A stretch of 64,000 bases of DNA from Clostridioides difficile_D. Lineage in GTDB: Bacteria > Bacillota > Clostridia > Peptostreptococcales > Peptostreptococcaceae. The position numbers and the translations under genes were made by a program. The notes beneath the pieces are model-generated. The model was not told the origin of the DNA. It ran no database searches and saw only the letters and a list, made by a program, of their open reading frames with translations. Shown here piece after piece: positions 52,953 to 61,276 of this stretch (position 1 is the stretch's first letter; every line of letters starts with the position of its first letter). The stretch spans positions 4,030,001-4,094,000 of the forward strand of contig OX244046.1 of assembly GCA_945861085.1 (NCBI GenBank). Reading direction: 5' to 3'.

Positions 52953-54242
52953 TTAAGCAAATATATTTTTTCTTATTATAGTTTGAGCTCTATTAGGTCC
53001 AACAGAAACCATATCTACACTTACTCCAACTAACTCTTCTATTTTAGCTATATACTTCTTTGCATTTTCTGGAAGGTCCTCAAAATTATCTACTTGAGTT
53101 ATATCTTCATTCCATCCATCTAATTCTTCATATACAGGTTCACATTTTGCTAAGTCATCTAATGAAGCTGGAAAATCTGTTATTATTTTATCACCTATTT
53201 TATAAGATGTACAAACTTTTATTTTATCAAATCCTGTTAATACATCTAATAACATAAATGAAATACTAGTCAATCCATTAACTCTAGCTGCATACTTAAC
53301 TATAACTGCATCAAACCATCCACATCTTCTTGGTCTACCAGTAGTTACTCCAAATTCATGACCTTGTTCTCTTATTTTATCACCAGTTTCATTTATTTGC
53401 TCTGTAACAAATGGTCCTTCTCCAACCCTTGTAGTATATGCTTTTACTATACCAACAACGTCTTTTATCATATTTGGTCCTATTCCTGCACCAATCGCAA
53501 ATCCACCAGATGTTGGATGAGAAGATGTAACAAATGGATATGTTCCTAAATCTAAATCTAATAAAGTCCCTTGTGCTCCTTCAAATAATACTTTTTTACC
53601 TGCTCTTATTGCATCATATACAATAACCGATGTATCTGCTACATATTTTCTTATTTGTTCTGCATATCCTAAATATTCATTATACATAGTTTCAAAATCA
53701 AATAATTCTTCTTTTCCATATATATTTTTAACTATTTCATTTTTAGCATCTATTTGAGCTTTTAATTTTATAGCAAATTTATCTTTATCCATTAGGTCAC
53801 ATATTCTAATTCCAGATCTCTCTGTTTTATCCATATAACAAGGTCCAATACCTTTTTTTGTTGTGCCTATCTTTAAATCGCCTCTGGCTTCTTCTGACAA
53901 TGCATCTAGCTCTTTATGATATGGGAATATGACATGTGCTCTATCACTTATTTTTATATTTTCTGTACTTATATTATCCGCTTTAAACATTTCCAATTCT
54001 TCTAAAAATCCTTTAGGGTCAAACACTATTCCATTTCCGATTATATTCACTGTATTTGGATTTAAAACTCCAGATGGAATTAAATGTAATGCATATTTTT
54101 TACCTTCTACAACTAATGTATGTCCTGCATTATTTCCACCTTGCCCTCTTACTACTACATCTGCTTGAGTAGCAAGATAATCTATAACTTTACCTTTACC
54201 TTCATCTCCCCATTGAGAACCAACAATTGCAACTGTTTTCAT
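52953..54242 (-). CDS. purA: Adenylosuccinate synthetase
   Basis: The start is the ATG at 54242 (MKTVAIVGSQWGDEGKGK), behind AGAGGTG; a GTG three codons earlier overlaps that site. The 429-residue enzyme joins IMP and aspartate with GTP hydrolysis, the first committed step to AMP. Motifs are the P-loop GDEGKGK, NNAGHTLV, GTTKKGIGPCYMDK (catalytic), GAQGTLLDLDLGTYPFVTSSHPTSGG and TGRPRRCGWFDAV. All active-site segments are present and the length is standard. It is followed by its own terminator. Confidence 0.98.
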   Translation of the reverse strand: MKTVAIVGSQWGDEGKGKVIDYLATQADVVVRGQGGNNAGHTLVVEGKKYALHLIPSGVLNPNTVNIIGNGIVFDPKGFLEELEMFKADNISTENIKISDRAHVIFPYHKELDALSEEARGDLKIGTTKKGIGPCYMDKTERSGIRICDLMDKDKFAIKLKAQIDAKNEIVKNIYGKEELFDFETMYNEYLGYAEQIRKYVADTSVIVYDAIRAGKKVLFEGAQGTLLDLDLGTYPFVTSSHPTSGGFAIGAGIGPNMIKDVVGIVKAYTTRVGEGPFVTEQINETGDKIREQGHEFGVTTGRPRRCGWFDAVIVKYAARVNGLTSISFMLLDVLTGFDKIKVCTSYKIGDKIITDFPASLDDLAKCEPVYEELDGWNEDITQVDNFEDLPENAKKYIAKIEELVGVSVDMVSVGPNRAQTIIRKNIFA

Positions 54243-54323
54243 GTAATTCACCTCTATATTTTATATACTATCGAACGCTTTACTTACTTATTCTATCAAA
54301 CATTCGTATTTTTTTCAACTTTT

Positions 54324-54632
54324 TTAGCATTCTCCAATATTTAACATATATTCTTCTATTTTTGAAAACTCTTCTTTCTGTATTATTTCTTTTTCATATT
54401 TTATAACTTTTTCCATAAATTTATCCACATCTAAAAGTTTTTCTAACTTACATATGTTAATTATATTCCCAAAGTTTGTATTAGTCATGTTTATATAATA
54501 CTGATTATCCACAATGTTAGCATAAACAACAATAGATTCCTTTAGATTATTATCAATTACTCTAAATAAGTTTATTTCATCAAGTACTTTAATTATATTG
54601 GGATATATATATTTTAAGCTTATTTTTTCCAT
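54324..54632 (-). CDS. Hypothetical protein, 102 aa, beside the DnaA-box cluster
   Basis: I do not recognise this protein. It starts MEKISLKYIYPNIIKVLDEINL and ends KEEFSKIEEYMLNIGEC; predicted mostly helical, without membrane segments or motifs. GGAGGAAT-like ribosome site TCAGGAGGAATA precedes the ATG. The DnaA-box cluster (54657-54828) begins 25 bases upstream of the start, so it may be controlled by DnaA. It lies between dnaB and purA, on the same strand. Confidence 0.6.
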   Translation of the reverse strand: MEKISLKYIYPNIIKVLDEINLFRVIDNNLKESIVVYANIVDNQYYINMTNTNFGNIINICKLEKLLDVDKFMEKVIKYEKEIIQKEEFSKIEEYMLNIGEC

Positions 54633-54656
54633 ATTATTCCTCCTGATAATTAATAG

Positions 54657-54828
54657 TTATACACAGATAAAGCAAGCTAAAAGCTTGCTTTATCTACTTA
54701 TTCACACTTATCAACAGGCTACCTGTGGATACTGTGGATAGTTTTTTAGCTAAATTTCAAGGTTTAGACATATTTAGTGACATGTATCCACATTTTTCCT
54801 GTAGAAAGAAAGAATGTTCTGTGGATAT
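54657..54828. promoter_or_regulatory. DnaA-box cluster (seven candidate 9-mers in 172 bp)
   Basis: Plus-strand TTATACACA (54657), TTATTCACA (54698), TTATCAACA (54708, one mismatch) and GTATCCACA (54784); minus-strand sites TGTGGATAC (54724), TGTGGATAG (54733) and TGTGGATAT (54820). All match or nearly match the DnaA consensus TTATNCACA. This is dense for DNA outside oriC. A hairpin at 54666-54694 interleaves with the first boxes. Confidence 0.75.
54666..54694 (-). terminator. Hairpin after dnaB, possible terminator
   Basis: GATAAAGCAAGCT pairs perfectly with AGCTTGCTTTATC around AAA. No strong U run follows on the minus strand, so it may be a structural element of the DnaA-box region rather than a terminator. 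Confidence 0.55.
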
Positions 54829-54836
54829 TCGTTAGA

Positions 54837-56165
54837 TTATAGGTCTCTCAACTTATCCCCAAATCTTTGAACTTCACCAAGCCAAACAAGCTCAACAGAA
54901 CCAGTTTCGCCATGTCTATTTTTTGCTATTATCACTTCTCCTATATTTTTACTCTCAGAATCAGCATGATAATACTCATCTCTATATAGGAACATAACTA
55001 TATCTGCATCCTGCTCTATTGCTCCAGATTCTCTTAAATCAGATAGCATAGGTCTATGGTCTGCTCTTTGTTCTGGAGCACGCGATAATTGAGATAATGC
55101 TACAACAGGACAGTTTAATTCTTTCGCTAATACCTTTAGTGACCTTGATATTTTAGATATCTCTTGTTGTCTACTTTCATTATTACCTTCACCTTCCATA
55201 AGTTGAAGATAATCAATAAGCACTAAATCTAGTCCTTTTTCTATTTTTAACTTTCTACACTTTGACCTTAATTCTGATATTTTTATACCAGGAGTATCAT
55301 CTATGTGTATTTTTGCATCTGATAACACTGCCATAGCATCTATAATTCTAGGCCAGTCATTATCATTAAGTGTTCCAGTCTTTATTTTTTTTAATTCTAC
55401 ACTAGACTGCGAAGATAACATACGTTGTACTAATTGTTCCTTAGACATCTCTAAACTAAATACAGCTACAGATGCATCACCCTTTAAAGCTGCGTTTTGA
55501 ACCAAGTTTAAAGAAAAAGCAGTTTTACCCATTGCTGGTCTAGCTGCAATTAATATTAAATCAGTCCTTTGAAGACCATTTATTTTTTTGTTTAAATCTT
55601 TAAAACCAGTAGTTATACCAGTCACATCACTCTTATTAGTGTATAATTTTTCTATCATATCATAGGCATCCATCAAAACTAAGTTTATAGGTTTAAAATC
55701 ATCACTAGTTTTCTCCTGTGATATATCAAATATCCTCTTTTCAGCTTGTTCTAACACATCTTCAATCTTAGTTGCTCCACTATATCCTAGATTTATTATT
55801 TCATTAGAAGCTTTTATAAGCTTTCTAAGCACAGACTTTTCTTTTACTATATCAGCATAGTATTTTACGTTTGAAGTTGTCGGCACTATAGTAGAAAGAC
55901 TTGTAATATAACTGATTCCTCCAATATCATTAAGATGCCCTTGTTTTCTTAGTTCTTCTGTCAATGTTATCAAGTCTATAGGCTCACCTTTATTACTCAA
56001 AGTTATCATACACTCATATATTATTTTGTGAGCCTCTTTATAGAAATCATTAGGCTTTATAGTTTCTGTAACTGTTATTATAGCATCTTTATCTAGAAGT
56101 ATAGAACCTAATATCGATTGTTCTGATTCTACACTATGAGGAGGAATTCTCGTCATATCTTCCAT
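54837..56165 (-). CDS. dnaB: Replicative DNA helicase DnaB
   Basis: The start is the ATG at 56165 (MEDMTRIPPHSVESEQSILGS) behind AGAGGTG; a GTG nine bases upstream is inside that site. The 442-residue hexameric helicase has an N-terminal domain (SEQSILGSILLDKDAI), Walker A RPAMGKTAF, Walker B LVLIDYLQLM, and the C-terminal RSGAIEQDADIVMFLYRDEYY region. It unwinds DNA at the replication fork and is loaded by the dnaD/dnaI genes at 49843-51902. It follows rplI and gdpP in the usual conserved order. Confidence 0.98.
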   Translation of the reverse strand: MEDMTRIPPHSVESEQSILGSILLDKDAIITVTETIKPNDFYKEAHKIIYECMITLSNKGEPIDLITLTEELRKQGHLNDIGGISYITSLSTIVPTTSNVKYYADIVKEKSVLRKLIKASNEIINLGYSGATKIEDVLEQAEKRIFDISQEKTSDDFKPINLVLMDAYDMIEKLYTNKSDVTGITTGFKDLNKKINGLQRTDLILIAARPAMGKTAFSLNLVQNAALKGDASVAVFSLEMSKEQLVQRMLSSQSSVELKKIKTGTLNDNDWPRIIDAMAVLSDAKIHIDDTPGIKISELRSKCRKLKIEKGLDLVLIDYLQLMEGEGNNESRQQEISKISRSLKVLAKELNCPVVALSQLSRAPEQRADHRPMLSDLRESGAIEQDADIVMFLYRDEYYHADSESKNIGEVIIAKNRHGETGSVELVWLGEVQRFGDKLRDL

Positions 56166-56183
56166 CTTAATCACCTCTAGTTA

Positions 56184-56633
56184 TTACTGTTTTTCTTTTA
56201 CATCCACTCTTATTTTAGTAGTTACTTTTTGATGTATTTTTATTTCTACAAAAGTTGAACCTAAAGTTCTTATTGGCTCATCTAATAATATTTTTCTTTT
56301 ATCTACATCTATGTCTTTTTGTTTCTTTAATTGCTCCGCAATTTCTTTAGCTGTTATTGAACCAAACAGTCTTCCACCTTCACCTGATTTTGAATATATT
56401 TCTATATTGATTTCTTCCATTTGCTTGCCTAATAAAACAGCTTCTTCATATTCTTTTTGTGCTTTTATTTCTTTAGATTTATTCTTTTCATTTAATTCTT
56501 TTATTGCTACACTATCCGCTTGTACAGCCATCTTTTTAGGAAACAAGAAATTTCTTGCATATCCATCACTTACTTCTTTCATTTCCCCTTTTTTACCAGT
56601 TCCTTTTACATCTTTTAATAATATAACTTTCAT
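56184..56633 (-). CDS. rplI: 50S ribosomal protein L9
   Basis: The 149-residue protein is a clear L9: N-terminal MKVILLKDVKGTGKKGEMKEVSDGYARNFLFPKKMA, a long charged helix (AVKELNEKNKSKEIKAQKEYEE), and the C-terminal GGRLFGSITAKEIAEQLKKQKDIDVDKRKI, all highly conserved. It binds 23S rRNA at the base of the L1 stalk. Its ATG lies one base after the gdpP stop, with a shared AGGAGGAA inside gdpP, so it is translationally coupled. Confidence 0.98.
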   Translation of the reverse strand: MKVILLKDVKGTGKKGEMKEVSDGYARNFLFPKKMAVQADSVAIKELNEKNKSKEIKAQKEYEEAVLLGKQMEEINIEIYSKSGEGGRLFGSITAKEIAEQLKKQKDIDVDKRKILLDEPIRTLGSTFVEIKIHQKVTTKIRVDVKEKQ

Positions 56634-58628
56634 CTATTCTTCCTCCTCTAAATACTCCTCTATTATTTTATTTACCATTTTATAAGCTTCTTTTAGAGAA
56701 ACATTTTTTAACTGTGCTCCAGCTATATCTATATGTCCCCCGCCTCCTAATTTCTCCATAAGTACATGTACATTTATTTGTCCTAAAGACCTAGCACTTA
56801 TAAATACAGTATCATCTTTTTCACCTAATACAAAGGAAGCTTCTACTTCTTTGATGTTTAATAACTCATCAGCAGTTTGAGCTATTATAACATTTATACT
56901 ATCTATCTCAGTACTTGAATATGCTAGGCATATTCTATTATTAATTATTTTAGTACTTTGAATTATTTCAGCTTTTATTATGAAGTCTTTTACATCCGAA
57001 TTAAAGAACTTCTTAACTTCTATAGTATCTGCTCCAACTTTTCTAAGATAAGAAGCAGCTTCAAAAGTCCTAACACCTGTTTTAAATGCAAAATTTTTAG
57101 TATCTAGACTTATACCTGCTAAAAGTCCTTCAGCTGTAAGTTTATTTATTGTTACGTCTTCATCCATATATTGAACTAACTCTGTAACCATTTCACATGT
57201 TGAGGATACATATATCTCATGGAATAAAAGTACTGCATCATTTATAAACTCCACACCTCTTCTATGATGGTCTATAACTACTATCTTCTCTGATAGCTTT
57301 AATAGCTCTTCACATTCAGTATAATTGGGTCTATGAGTATCAACTACTACAACCAATGTGTTTTTAGTACAGTTATCAATAGCCTCCTCTTTCCCAATAA
57401 ACAACTTCTTGTAATAATTGTTTTCATTTATTTTATTTATAAATATTTCTATAGATTCATTTACAGATTGTAAAACTATGTTTGCGGTTTTGTTACAGGA
57501 TTTACATATATCATAAACTCCAACTGCTGCTCCCATAGCATCCATATCTGGATATTTATGTCCCATTATATAAACTTGGTCACTTTGTTGTATAACCTCT
57601 CTTAAAGCATGACCTATTAATCTGGATTTTACTTTGGTTTTCTTTTCTACAGCTTTAGACTTTCCTCCATAAAATACAAATTTATCTTTTGTTTTTACAA
57701 CGGCCTGGTCACCACCTCTACCAAGTGCTAAGTCAAGAGCACCTGTAGCAAGCTTTAGGTTCTCATTTAATGTATCTCCATCTATACCAATTCCTATACT
57801 TATAGTAACAGGAAGATTATTTCCATAATCAATATGTCTTATTGTATCTAAAATAGAAAACTTCTCAGATTCTAATTTTTTCAACTCTTTTTTATGCATC
57901 ACTAAGAAGAATTTATCTTTTGAAGTTCTTCTCAATGCGCCATTTGAAGTTGATTCTAAAGCAGAAAGTATTTTTTCTACTTCAACATTAATTAAAGCTC
58001 TCTTATCTTCTGCTGCACTTTTTAATACTTCATCGTATCCATCTACTTGTATTAGCATCATTGCATTTTTTTCATCATCATAGTCTTGTTTTACTTTTAA
58101 ATATTCAGTCTTGTCTATCCAGTATAATATCATCAAATATTTAGGATTCTTTTCTTGATCATTTTTTATAACATTATAAATTATTGTATATTCTTTTTCT
58201 TTATAGTTTATTTCTGTGTACATCTCTTTATTTTCATTTAACACTTTTCTTAAATTAAGATTTTTAACTATATCTTCTATATTTTTATCTAGTAAATCTT
58301 TTTGACCAATCATATCATAAAACTTTCCATTATACCATGATATATTTCCATCAAATTCTAAGATACATAATGGTATTGGAAGATTTATTATAGCTTTCTT
58401 AGTTGTTTCGTCTATATCTAAAGATAAATTTTGAATATACTCTGTCCATTCATTACGTCTGATATTAGTTGTTCTCCAATTGTGAAAAACCATATATACA
58501 AAAATACAGAAAAATAAACACCCTACATACAAGTTGTAATAAAGCAAAATTATACTAGAAATACCAATAACAATTATATATAAATTTATTTCTGGCATAT
58601 TTAATTTAAAGGTTTGTTTATTACTCAT
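56634..58628 (-). CDS. gdpP: Cyclic-di-AMP phosphodiesterase GdpP (YybT)
   Basis: The 664-residue protein has two N-terminal membrane segments (LYIIVIGISSIILLYYNLYVGCLFFCIFVYMVF), a PAS-like heme/haem-binding domain (about 80-160), a degenerate GGDEF domain (about 170-310; no intact GGDEF motif) and a DHH/DHHA1 phosphodiesterase: IMGHKYPDMDAMG and VVVDTHRPNY (DHH metal ligands), VVIDHHRRG, and the DHHA1 GGGGHIDIAGAQ. It hydrolyses c-di-AMP to pApA, lowering the messenger that controls K+ transport. It sits in the standard yybS-gdpP-rplI-dnaB operon. Confidence 0.97.
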   Translation of the reverse strand: MSNKQTFKLNMPEINLYIIVIGISSIILLYYNLYVGCLFFCIFVYMVFHNWRTTNIRRNEWTEYIQNLSLDIDETTKKAIINLPIPLCILEFDGNISWYNGKFYDMIGQKDLLDKNIEDIVKNLNLRKVLNENKEMYTEINYKEKEYTIIYNVIKNDQEKNPKYLMILYWIDKTEYLKVKQDYDDEKNAMMLIQVDGYDEVLKSAAEDKRALINVEVEKILSALESTSNGALRRTSKDKFFLVMHKKELKKLESEKFSILDTIRHIDYGNNLPVTISIGIGIDGDTLNENLKLATGALDLALGRGGDQAVVKTKDKFVFYGGKSKAVEKKTKVKSRLIGHALREVIQQSDQVYIMGHKYPDMDAMGAAVGVYDICKSCNKTANIVLQSVNESIEIFINKINENNYYKKLFIGKEEAIDNCTKNTLVVVVDTHRPNYTECEELLKLSEKIVVIDHHRRGVEFINDAVLLFHEIYVSSTCEMVTELVQYMDEDVTINKLTAEGLLAGISLDTKNFAFKTGVRTFEAASYLRKVGADTIEVKKFFNSDVKDFIIKAEIIQSTKIINNRICLAYSSTEIDSINVIIAQTADELLNIKEVEASFVLGEKDDTVFISARSLGQINVHVLMEKLGGGGHIDIAGAQLKNVSLKEAYKMVNKIIEEYLEEEE

Positions 58629-58638
58629 TTCTATCCTC

Positions 58639-59595
58639 CTAAGTGGATTTATAACTTCTTACCTTTCTAAAGTCAATTATACTATCTACCATACCAACAA
58701 AAGATATTCCCATAAATCCAAATAAACATAAAATTATCCCTGAAAGAAACATAATTTTATTTGGTCCTTGTCTTATCCATTTCTTTAAAAAATAAATACA
58801 AACTGCTATACCTTGAATTACAAACATTAAATTAAAAACTAGCTGTAAATTAGTCATTATTAATTCTGTATATAGTTTTGAACCAATAATCTGAATACAT
58901 AAGACTAATAAATAAAGTAAGAAAGTTGTGAGTATAGCATTTCCTGGTAAATAAAAGTCAGCAAATTTAGGAAATCTTATATTCATTTTTGTAATTCTTT
59001 TGATAAAAAATACACTTAAATAATATGTTACAAACGCTGATAACAACCCTTGTAAAAATAACATCATTGGTAGCATATTTGTAAAATAACTTACAATCTC
59101 ATCAGGCTTCATTTTATCAAACACTTTAAGTTCAGTTGCAGAAAAACTATTTTTTTGAATATTTACAATTTCTGTTATCATTTTAGAAACTTCATCCAAT
59201 AGATTTACATTTAAAAATATCTTTAATACAAAGAAATATACAAGCATTGAAAGTACAAATATTATCGTTCCACCATATATTGGTTCAAATTTATTACTAT
59301 CCTCTTGTTCAAAACTTCTCTTTAGCATCTTTCCTATTGCTATACCTGGTAAAGAATACATTATACATATATTTAATGCATAAGAAATGTCTGCAAATAG
59401 AACCAGTACACAAAATGTAATCAAAATAGATATAAGAGAATACTTTCTATCAGTAATAGCACCTATAATTACATATGGAACAGCTGCTAATATACTAAAC
59501 ATTCCTAGCATTGGAATATAGGCTATTACTAAAGCGATTATTATAGCTAAAACTATTATAGACATTGCTTTAGATAGTCTAATCTTATTATTCAA
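58639..59595 (-). CDS. yybS: YybS-family (DUF2232) membrane protein
   Basis: The 318-residue protein starts with TTG at 59595 behind AGGGAGTGAT. It has about eight to nine hydrophobic segments throughout and matches the DUF2232/YybS family by length, topology and gene order (immediately upstream of gdpP on the same strand). The function of YybS is unknown; its constant partnership with GdpP suggests a c-di-AMP or membrane-stress link. The final segment RSYKST is short and basic. Confidence 0.88.
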   Translation of the reverse strand: MNNKIRLSKAMSIIVLAIIIALVIAYIPMLGMFSILAAVPYVIIGAITDRKYSLISILITFCVLVLFADISYALNICIMYSLPGIAIGKMLKRSFEQEDSNKFEPIYGGTIIFVLSMLVYFFVLKIFLNVNLLDEVSKMITEIVNIQKNSFSATELKVFDKMKPDEIVSYFTNMLPMMLFLQGLLSAFVTYYLSVFFIKRITKMNIRFPKFADFYLPGNAILTTFLLYLLVLCIQIIGSKLYTELIMTNLQLVFNLMFVIQGIAVCIYFLKKWIRQGPNKIMFLSGIILCLFGFMGISFVGMVDSIIDFRKVRSYKST

Positions 59596-59602
59596 TTTAA
59601 TA

Positions 59603-59923
59603 TCACTCCCTATTATCCATATGTTTTTTTAAATTAGATAAATCTCCATACCATCTTTCAACGCTATGGTCCTCATCTATACCAATTTTTATTTTTTCCT
59701 TGACTTTATAATCCACATCTCTAAAACTAATTCCTAATCTCTTTGCTAAGAGATATGTTATCATTATTATATTTGCTAAAGTATCTTGAATTGCTTCATC
59801 TAATGGTTTTACCCCTTTAAACAATAAATTAAACAAATCACTTACACTCATTAATATTTCTGTTTTCATCCACTCTATTATCTTTATGTTTCTCGTTATC
59901 TCAGAACCTTTATCTATTTTCAC
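59603..59923 (-). CDS. MazG-like protein
   Basis: The 106-residue protein starts with GTG at 59923 behind TAAGGAGGG. It has the MazG-like helical pattern: EWMKTEILMSVSDLFNLLFKGVKPLDEAIQDTLANIIMITYLLAKRLGISFRDVDYKVKEKIK in parts, with the conserved E-x-x-x-x-D core. MazG-like proteins are small nucleotide pyrophosphohydrolases or their non-catalytic relatives. It is followed by yybS seven bases on, so it opens the yybS-gdpP operon. Activity unknown. Confidence 0.7.
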   Translation of the reverse strand: MKIDKGSEITRNIKIIEWMKTEILMSVSDLFNLLFKGVKPLDEAIQDTLANIIMITYLLAKRLGISFRDVDYKVKEKIKIGIDEDHSVERWYGDLSNLKKHMDNRE

Positions 59924-59992
59924 GTTTACAACCCTCCTTAATATATAATATTATATCATAAATAATAATATATTTAAGTATATAAACAAAAA

Positions 59993-60012
59993 AACGAGCT
60001 TTATAGCTCGCC
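59993..60012 (-). terminator. Second terminator after rpsR
   Basis: CGAGCT pairs with AGCTCG around TTAT; seven T residues follow on the minus strand. Confidence 0.75.
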
Positions 60013-60033
60013 TCATTTAGATAATAAATGTAT

Positions 60034-60068
60034 ATAATAAAAAATGAGCACAAGGCCCATTTTTTTAG
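60034..60068 (-). terminator. Terminator of the rpsF-ssb-rpsR operon
   Basis: Minus-strand AAATGGGC pairs with GCTCATTTTTT around CTTGT, immediately after the rpsR stop. Confidence 0.75.
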
Positions 60069-60292
60069 TCTAATGTATATGGTAAAAGTGCTATATTTCT
60101 CGCTCTTTTTATAGCAACTGTTAATTCTCTTTGATGCTTAGCACAAGTTCCAGATATTCTTCTTGGTAATATCTTTCCTCTTTCAGTTATATACTTTTGT
60201 AATCTTTGAGTACTTTTGTAGTCTATTTTAGCGTTTTTGTCAGCACAAAATTGACAAACTCTTTTTTTCTTACGTCTTTTTTTATTCATCAT
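60065..60292 (-). CDS. rpsR: 30S ribosomal protein S18
   Basis: The 75-residue protein is S18: basic N-terminus (NKKRRKKKRVCQFCADKNAKIDYKSTQRLQKYI in parts) and the conserved LPRRISGTCAKHQRELTVAIKRARNIALLPY. It has the CxxC-like VCQFC of zinc-containing S18 forms. AAAAGGAGGG precedes the ATG. Together with S6 (rpsF) it forms a heterodimer that can bind its own leader RNA. Last gene of the rpsF-ssb-rpsR operon. Confidence 0.98.
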   Translation of the reverse strand: MMNKKRRKKKRVCQFCADKNAKIDYKSTQRLQKYITERGKILPRRISGTCAKHQRELTVAIKRARNIALLPYTLD

Positions 60293-60310
60293 GACTTTTT
60301 TCCCTCCTTT

Positions 60311-60745
60311 TTAAAATGGTATATCGTCATCATCTATAGCTTGAAAACCTTGTGGGTCTAAACCTTGAGGTTCAAAGCTTGGCTCAAAAGCTGGAGCACT
60401 CTCTCTATATGAATTTTCCGATTTATTCTTACTATCCAAAGCTTGTACTGATCTAGTACTCACTTTTGTAAAAGTTCTCTTTTCACCTGATTGTGTCTGA
60501 TAATTGTCTACTCTTATAGATCCTTGAAGTGCAACTAATCTACCTTTAGTTATGTAGTTAGCACAAAATTCAGCAGATTTACCCATTACTTCAACAGGTA
60601 TAAAATCAGTTTCTTTAGATCCATCTTTTTTTACATAGTCTCTATCAATGGCTATTGTAAAGGATGCCACTGGTGTTCCTGTACCTGGGATGTATCTTAA
60701 TTCAGGGTCTCTAGTCAATCTTCCCACTAATACAACTTGATTCAT
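60311..60745 (-). CDS. ssb: Single-stranded DNA-binding protein
   Basis: The 144-residue protein has the OB-fold core (NQVVLVGRLTRDPELRYIPGTGTPVASFTIAIDRDY in parts; ITKGRLVALQGSIRVDNYQTQSGEKRTFTKV) and the acidic tail ending DDDIPF, which recruits partner enzymes. It protects single-stranded DNA during replication and repair. AGGTGG precedes the ATG, and it is flanked by rpsF and rpsR as in most Bacillota. Confidence 0.98.
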   Translation of the reverse strand: MNQVVLVGRLTRDPELRYIPGTGTPVASFTIAIDRDYVKKDGSKETDFIPVEVMGKSAEFCANYITKGRLVALQGSIRVDNYQTQSGEKRTFTKVSTRSVQALDSKNKSENSYRESAPAFEPSFEPQGLDPQGFQAIDDDDIPF

Positions 60746-60781
60746 AAAAACACCACCTATTTTTTATAATAAAACCAGTTA

Positions 60782-61060
60782 TTAAGCAACAACTATCATG
60801 TGTCTTATTACATTTTCATTTATCTTTAAGTTTCTGTCTATCTCTTTAGGAACGTCTACTGCTGATTTGAAGTTAACTAATACATAGAAACCTTCTGTAA
60901 ACTTAGCTATTGGATAAGCTAATTTTTTAGTTCCCCAAGTATCAACTTTAACTATTTCTCCGTCAGTTGCAACAACTTCCTTAACTTTGTTTAGTATAGC
61001 CTCTCTTATTTCTTCATCAGAGTTTGGCTTTACAACATAAACTAATTCATAATTTTTCAC
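60782..61060 (-). CDS. rpsF: 30S ribosomal protein S6
   Basis: The 92-residue protein starts with GTG at 61060 behind GGGAGGTG. It has the S6 fold: MKNYELVYVVKPNSDEEIREAILNKVKEVVATDG, KLAYPIAKFTEGFYVLVNFK, VIRHMIVVA. It binds 16S rRNA in the platform of the 30S subunit with S18. A likely S6:S18 leader structure lies directly upstream (61085-61130), so its translation is probably autoregulated. Confidence 0.98.
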   Translation of the reverse strand: MKNYELVYVVKPNSDEEIREAILNKVKEVVATDGEIVKVDTWGTKKLAYPIAKFTEGFYVLVNFKSAVDVPKEIDRNLKINENVIRHMIVVA

Positions 61061-61081
61061 TATAATTCACCTCCCTTTGGA

Positions 61082-61132
61082 CTTAACGGCTCTACACTCT
61101 TAGAGCAGAGAAATGAGACTAAAATCTCATAC
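61082..61132 (-). promoter_or_regulatory. Possible S6:S18 autoregulatory leader of rpsF
   Basis: On the minus strand a hairpin of TGAGA/TCTCA (61113-61130) is followed by CTCTGCTCT...AGTGTAGAG ending directly before CCG (61085-61110 with the CCG at 61087). S6:S18 leaders display such a CCG at the base of a stem. The match is by eye. Confidence 0.4.
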
Positions 61133-61218
61133 CTACACATTTTATCATTTATTCTCATTCCTGTCAATTTAAATTTTGGACAAAGTTTAGTATGAGGTGA
61201 ATTATACATTCTTAAATT

Positions 61219-61250
61219 AACAAGGGATGGCAACAGCCATCCCTTGTAAT
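61219..61250 (-). terminator. Terminator of the aminotransferase gene
   Basis: CAAGGGATGGC (61221-61231) pairs with GCCATCCCTTG (61236-61246) around a four-base AACA loop. Confidence 0.85.
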
Positions 61251-61276
61251 ATATCTATATAAGTTATTATTTTTAA

